The notes beneath the pieces were generated by a model, which did no database searches, had not been told where the DNA came from, and saw only the letters and a list, made by a program, of their open reading frames with translations. A stretch of 13,895 nucleotides of DNA from JBECKR01 sp040235415 (GTDB lineage Bacteria; Acidobacteriota; Polarisedimenticolia; Polarisedimenticolales; Polarisedimenticolaceae), in assembly GCA_040235415.1 (NCBI GenBank), contig JBECKR010000140.1, positions 1 to 13,895 of the forward strand, in the 5' to 3' direction. Shown piece after piece: positions 13,681-13,895 of this stretch. Position 1 is the stretch's first letter, and each line of letters starts with the position of its first letter. A program made the translations under genes and the position numbers.

Positions 13681-13895
13681 TTACTTCACCACGAACGCGA
13701 CCGGCGGCGTCGTCACCGCACGCCCGTCCTCGCCGAGCACCACCCTGGCCGCGACGCGGTGCGGCCCGCGCGCGAGAGGCCACGGCCAGCGCCGCTCGCC
13801 GGGCCCGGTCGTGCCGGCGGGAACGCCGTCCACCAGCCAGGTCACCGCGCGGAGCGTCGGCGGGGCCTCGATCTCGAACACGAACCGCTCGAGAT
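13681..13895 (-). CDS. C-terminal end of an Ig-like-domain protein, possibly penicillin-binding protein 1C
   Basis: A minus-strand frame is open from the right window edge to the TAA at 13683-13681, giving about 71 C-terminal residues. The visible piece is a small beta-sandwich: TWLVDGVPAG, a PGERRWPW strand, GPHRVAARV and a terminal VAFVVK. The pattern W-x-V-D-G...W-x-x-x-x-x-G-x-H-x-x-x-A resembles the BiPBP_C domain at the end of PBP1C (periplasmic glycosyltransferase/transpeptidase). The alpha-2-macroglobulin gene, a common pbpC neighbour, is about 12 kb to the left. The fragment is too short to exclude another Ig-like surface protein. The GTG at 13881 is an internal codon rather than a proven start, because the frame and the domain continue upstream. 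Confidence 0.4.
   Translation of the reverse strand, partial: LERFVFEIEAPPTLRAVTWLVDGVPAGTTGPGERRWPWPLARGPHRVAARVVLGEDGRAVTTPPVAFVVK

Overview
The window is very GC-rich bacterial chromosome with a dense third-position G/C bias. It looks like a free-living Gram-negative, or at least diderm, bacterium. The signs are an alpha-2-macroglobulin-type protein, a lipoprotein signal and several secreted proteins. The mix of an OmpR-type winged helix fused to TPR-like repeats, a POT peptide transporter, an NnrU-family protein and a PKD-type secreted protein fits lineages such as Acidobacteriota, Myxococcota or related soil/groundwater phyla. The sequence alone does not fix the phylum. No tRNA, rRNA, CRISPR array, transposase or phage gene was seen.

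Layout, left to right. (1) 1-1796 (+) is the C-terminal part of an alpha-2-macroglobulin family protein with the CAEQ thioester motif. (2) 1827-3323 (+) is a POT family proton/oligopeptide symporter. (3) 3325-3380 is a palindromic repeat, copy A, that fills the gap between two converging genes. (4) 3380-5125 (-) is an OmpR/CadC-type winged-helix regulator with a long TPR-like region. It is divergent from (5) 5311-6018 (+), a secreted protein made of two DUF4242 (nickel-binding SCO4226-like) domains. (6) 6033-6062 is a bidirectional hairpin terminator and 6087-6130 is palindromic repeat copy B. (7) 6130-8325 (-) is a large secreted Ig/PKD-type protein. (8) 8546-9238 (+) is an NnrU-family membrane protein. 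(9) 9252-10220 (-) is an alpha/beta-hydrolase lipoprotein. (10) 10326-13677 (+) is a three-gene operon joined by two 4-nt GTGA overlaps: a membrane-anchored peroxiredoxin-like protein, an ABC ATPase and a multi-spanning ABC exporter-type permease. (11) 13681-13895 (-) is the C-terminal end of a protein, possibly PBP1C.

Most products act at or outside the cytoplasmic membrane: protease trapping, peptide uptake, a secreted metal-binding candidate, a lipoprotein hydrolase, a membrane-tethered thiol protein and an exporter. The best functional units are the regulator/secreted DUF4242 divergent pair (3380-6018), bracketed by the two palindromic repeats, and the peroxiredoxin-like/ABC exporter operon (10326-13677). 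The two repeats are the most unusual DNA-level feature. Each lies exactly at a tail-to-tail gene junction, and its terminal CCCTA supplies the TAG stop codon of the minus-strand gene.
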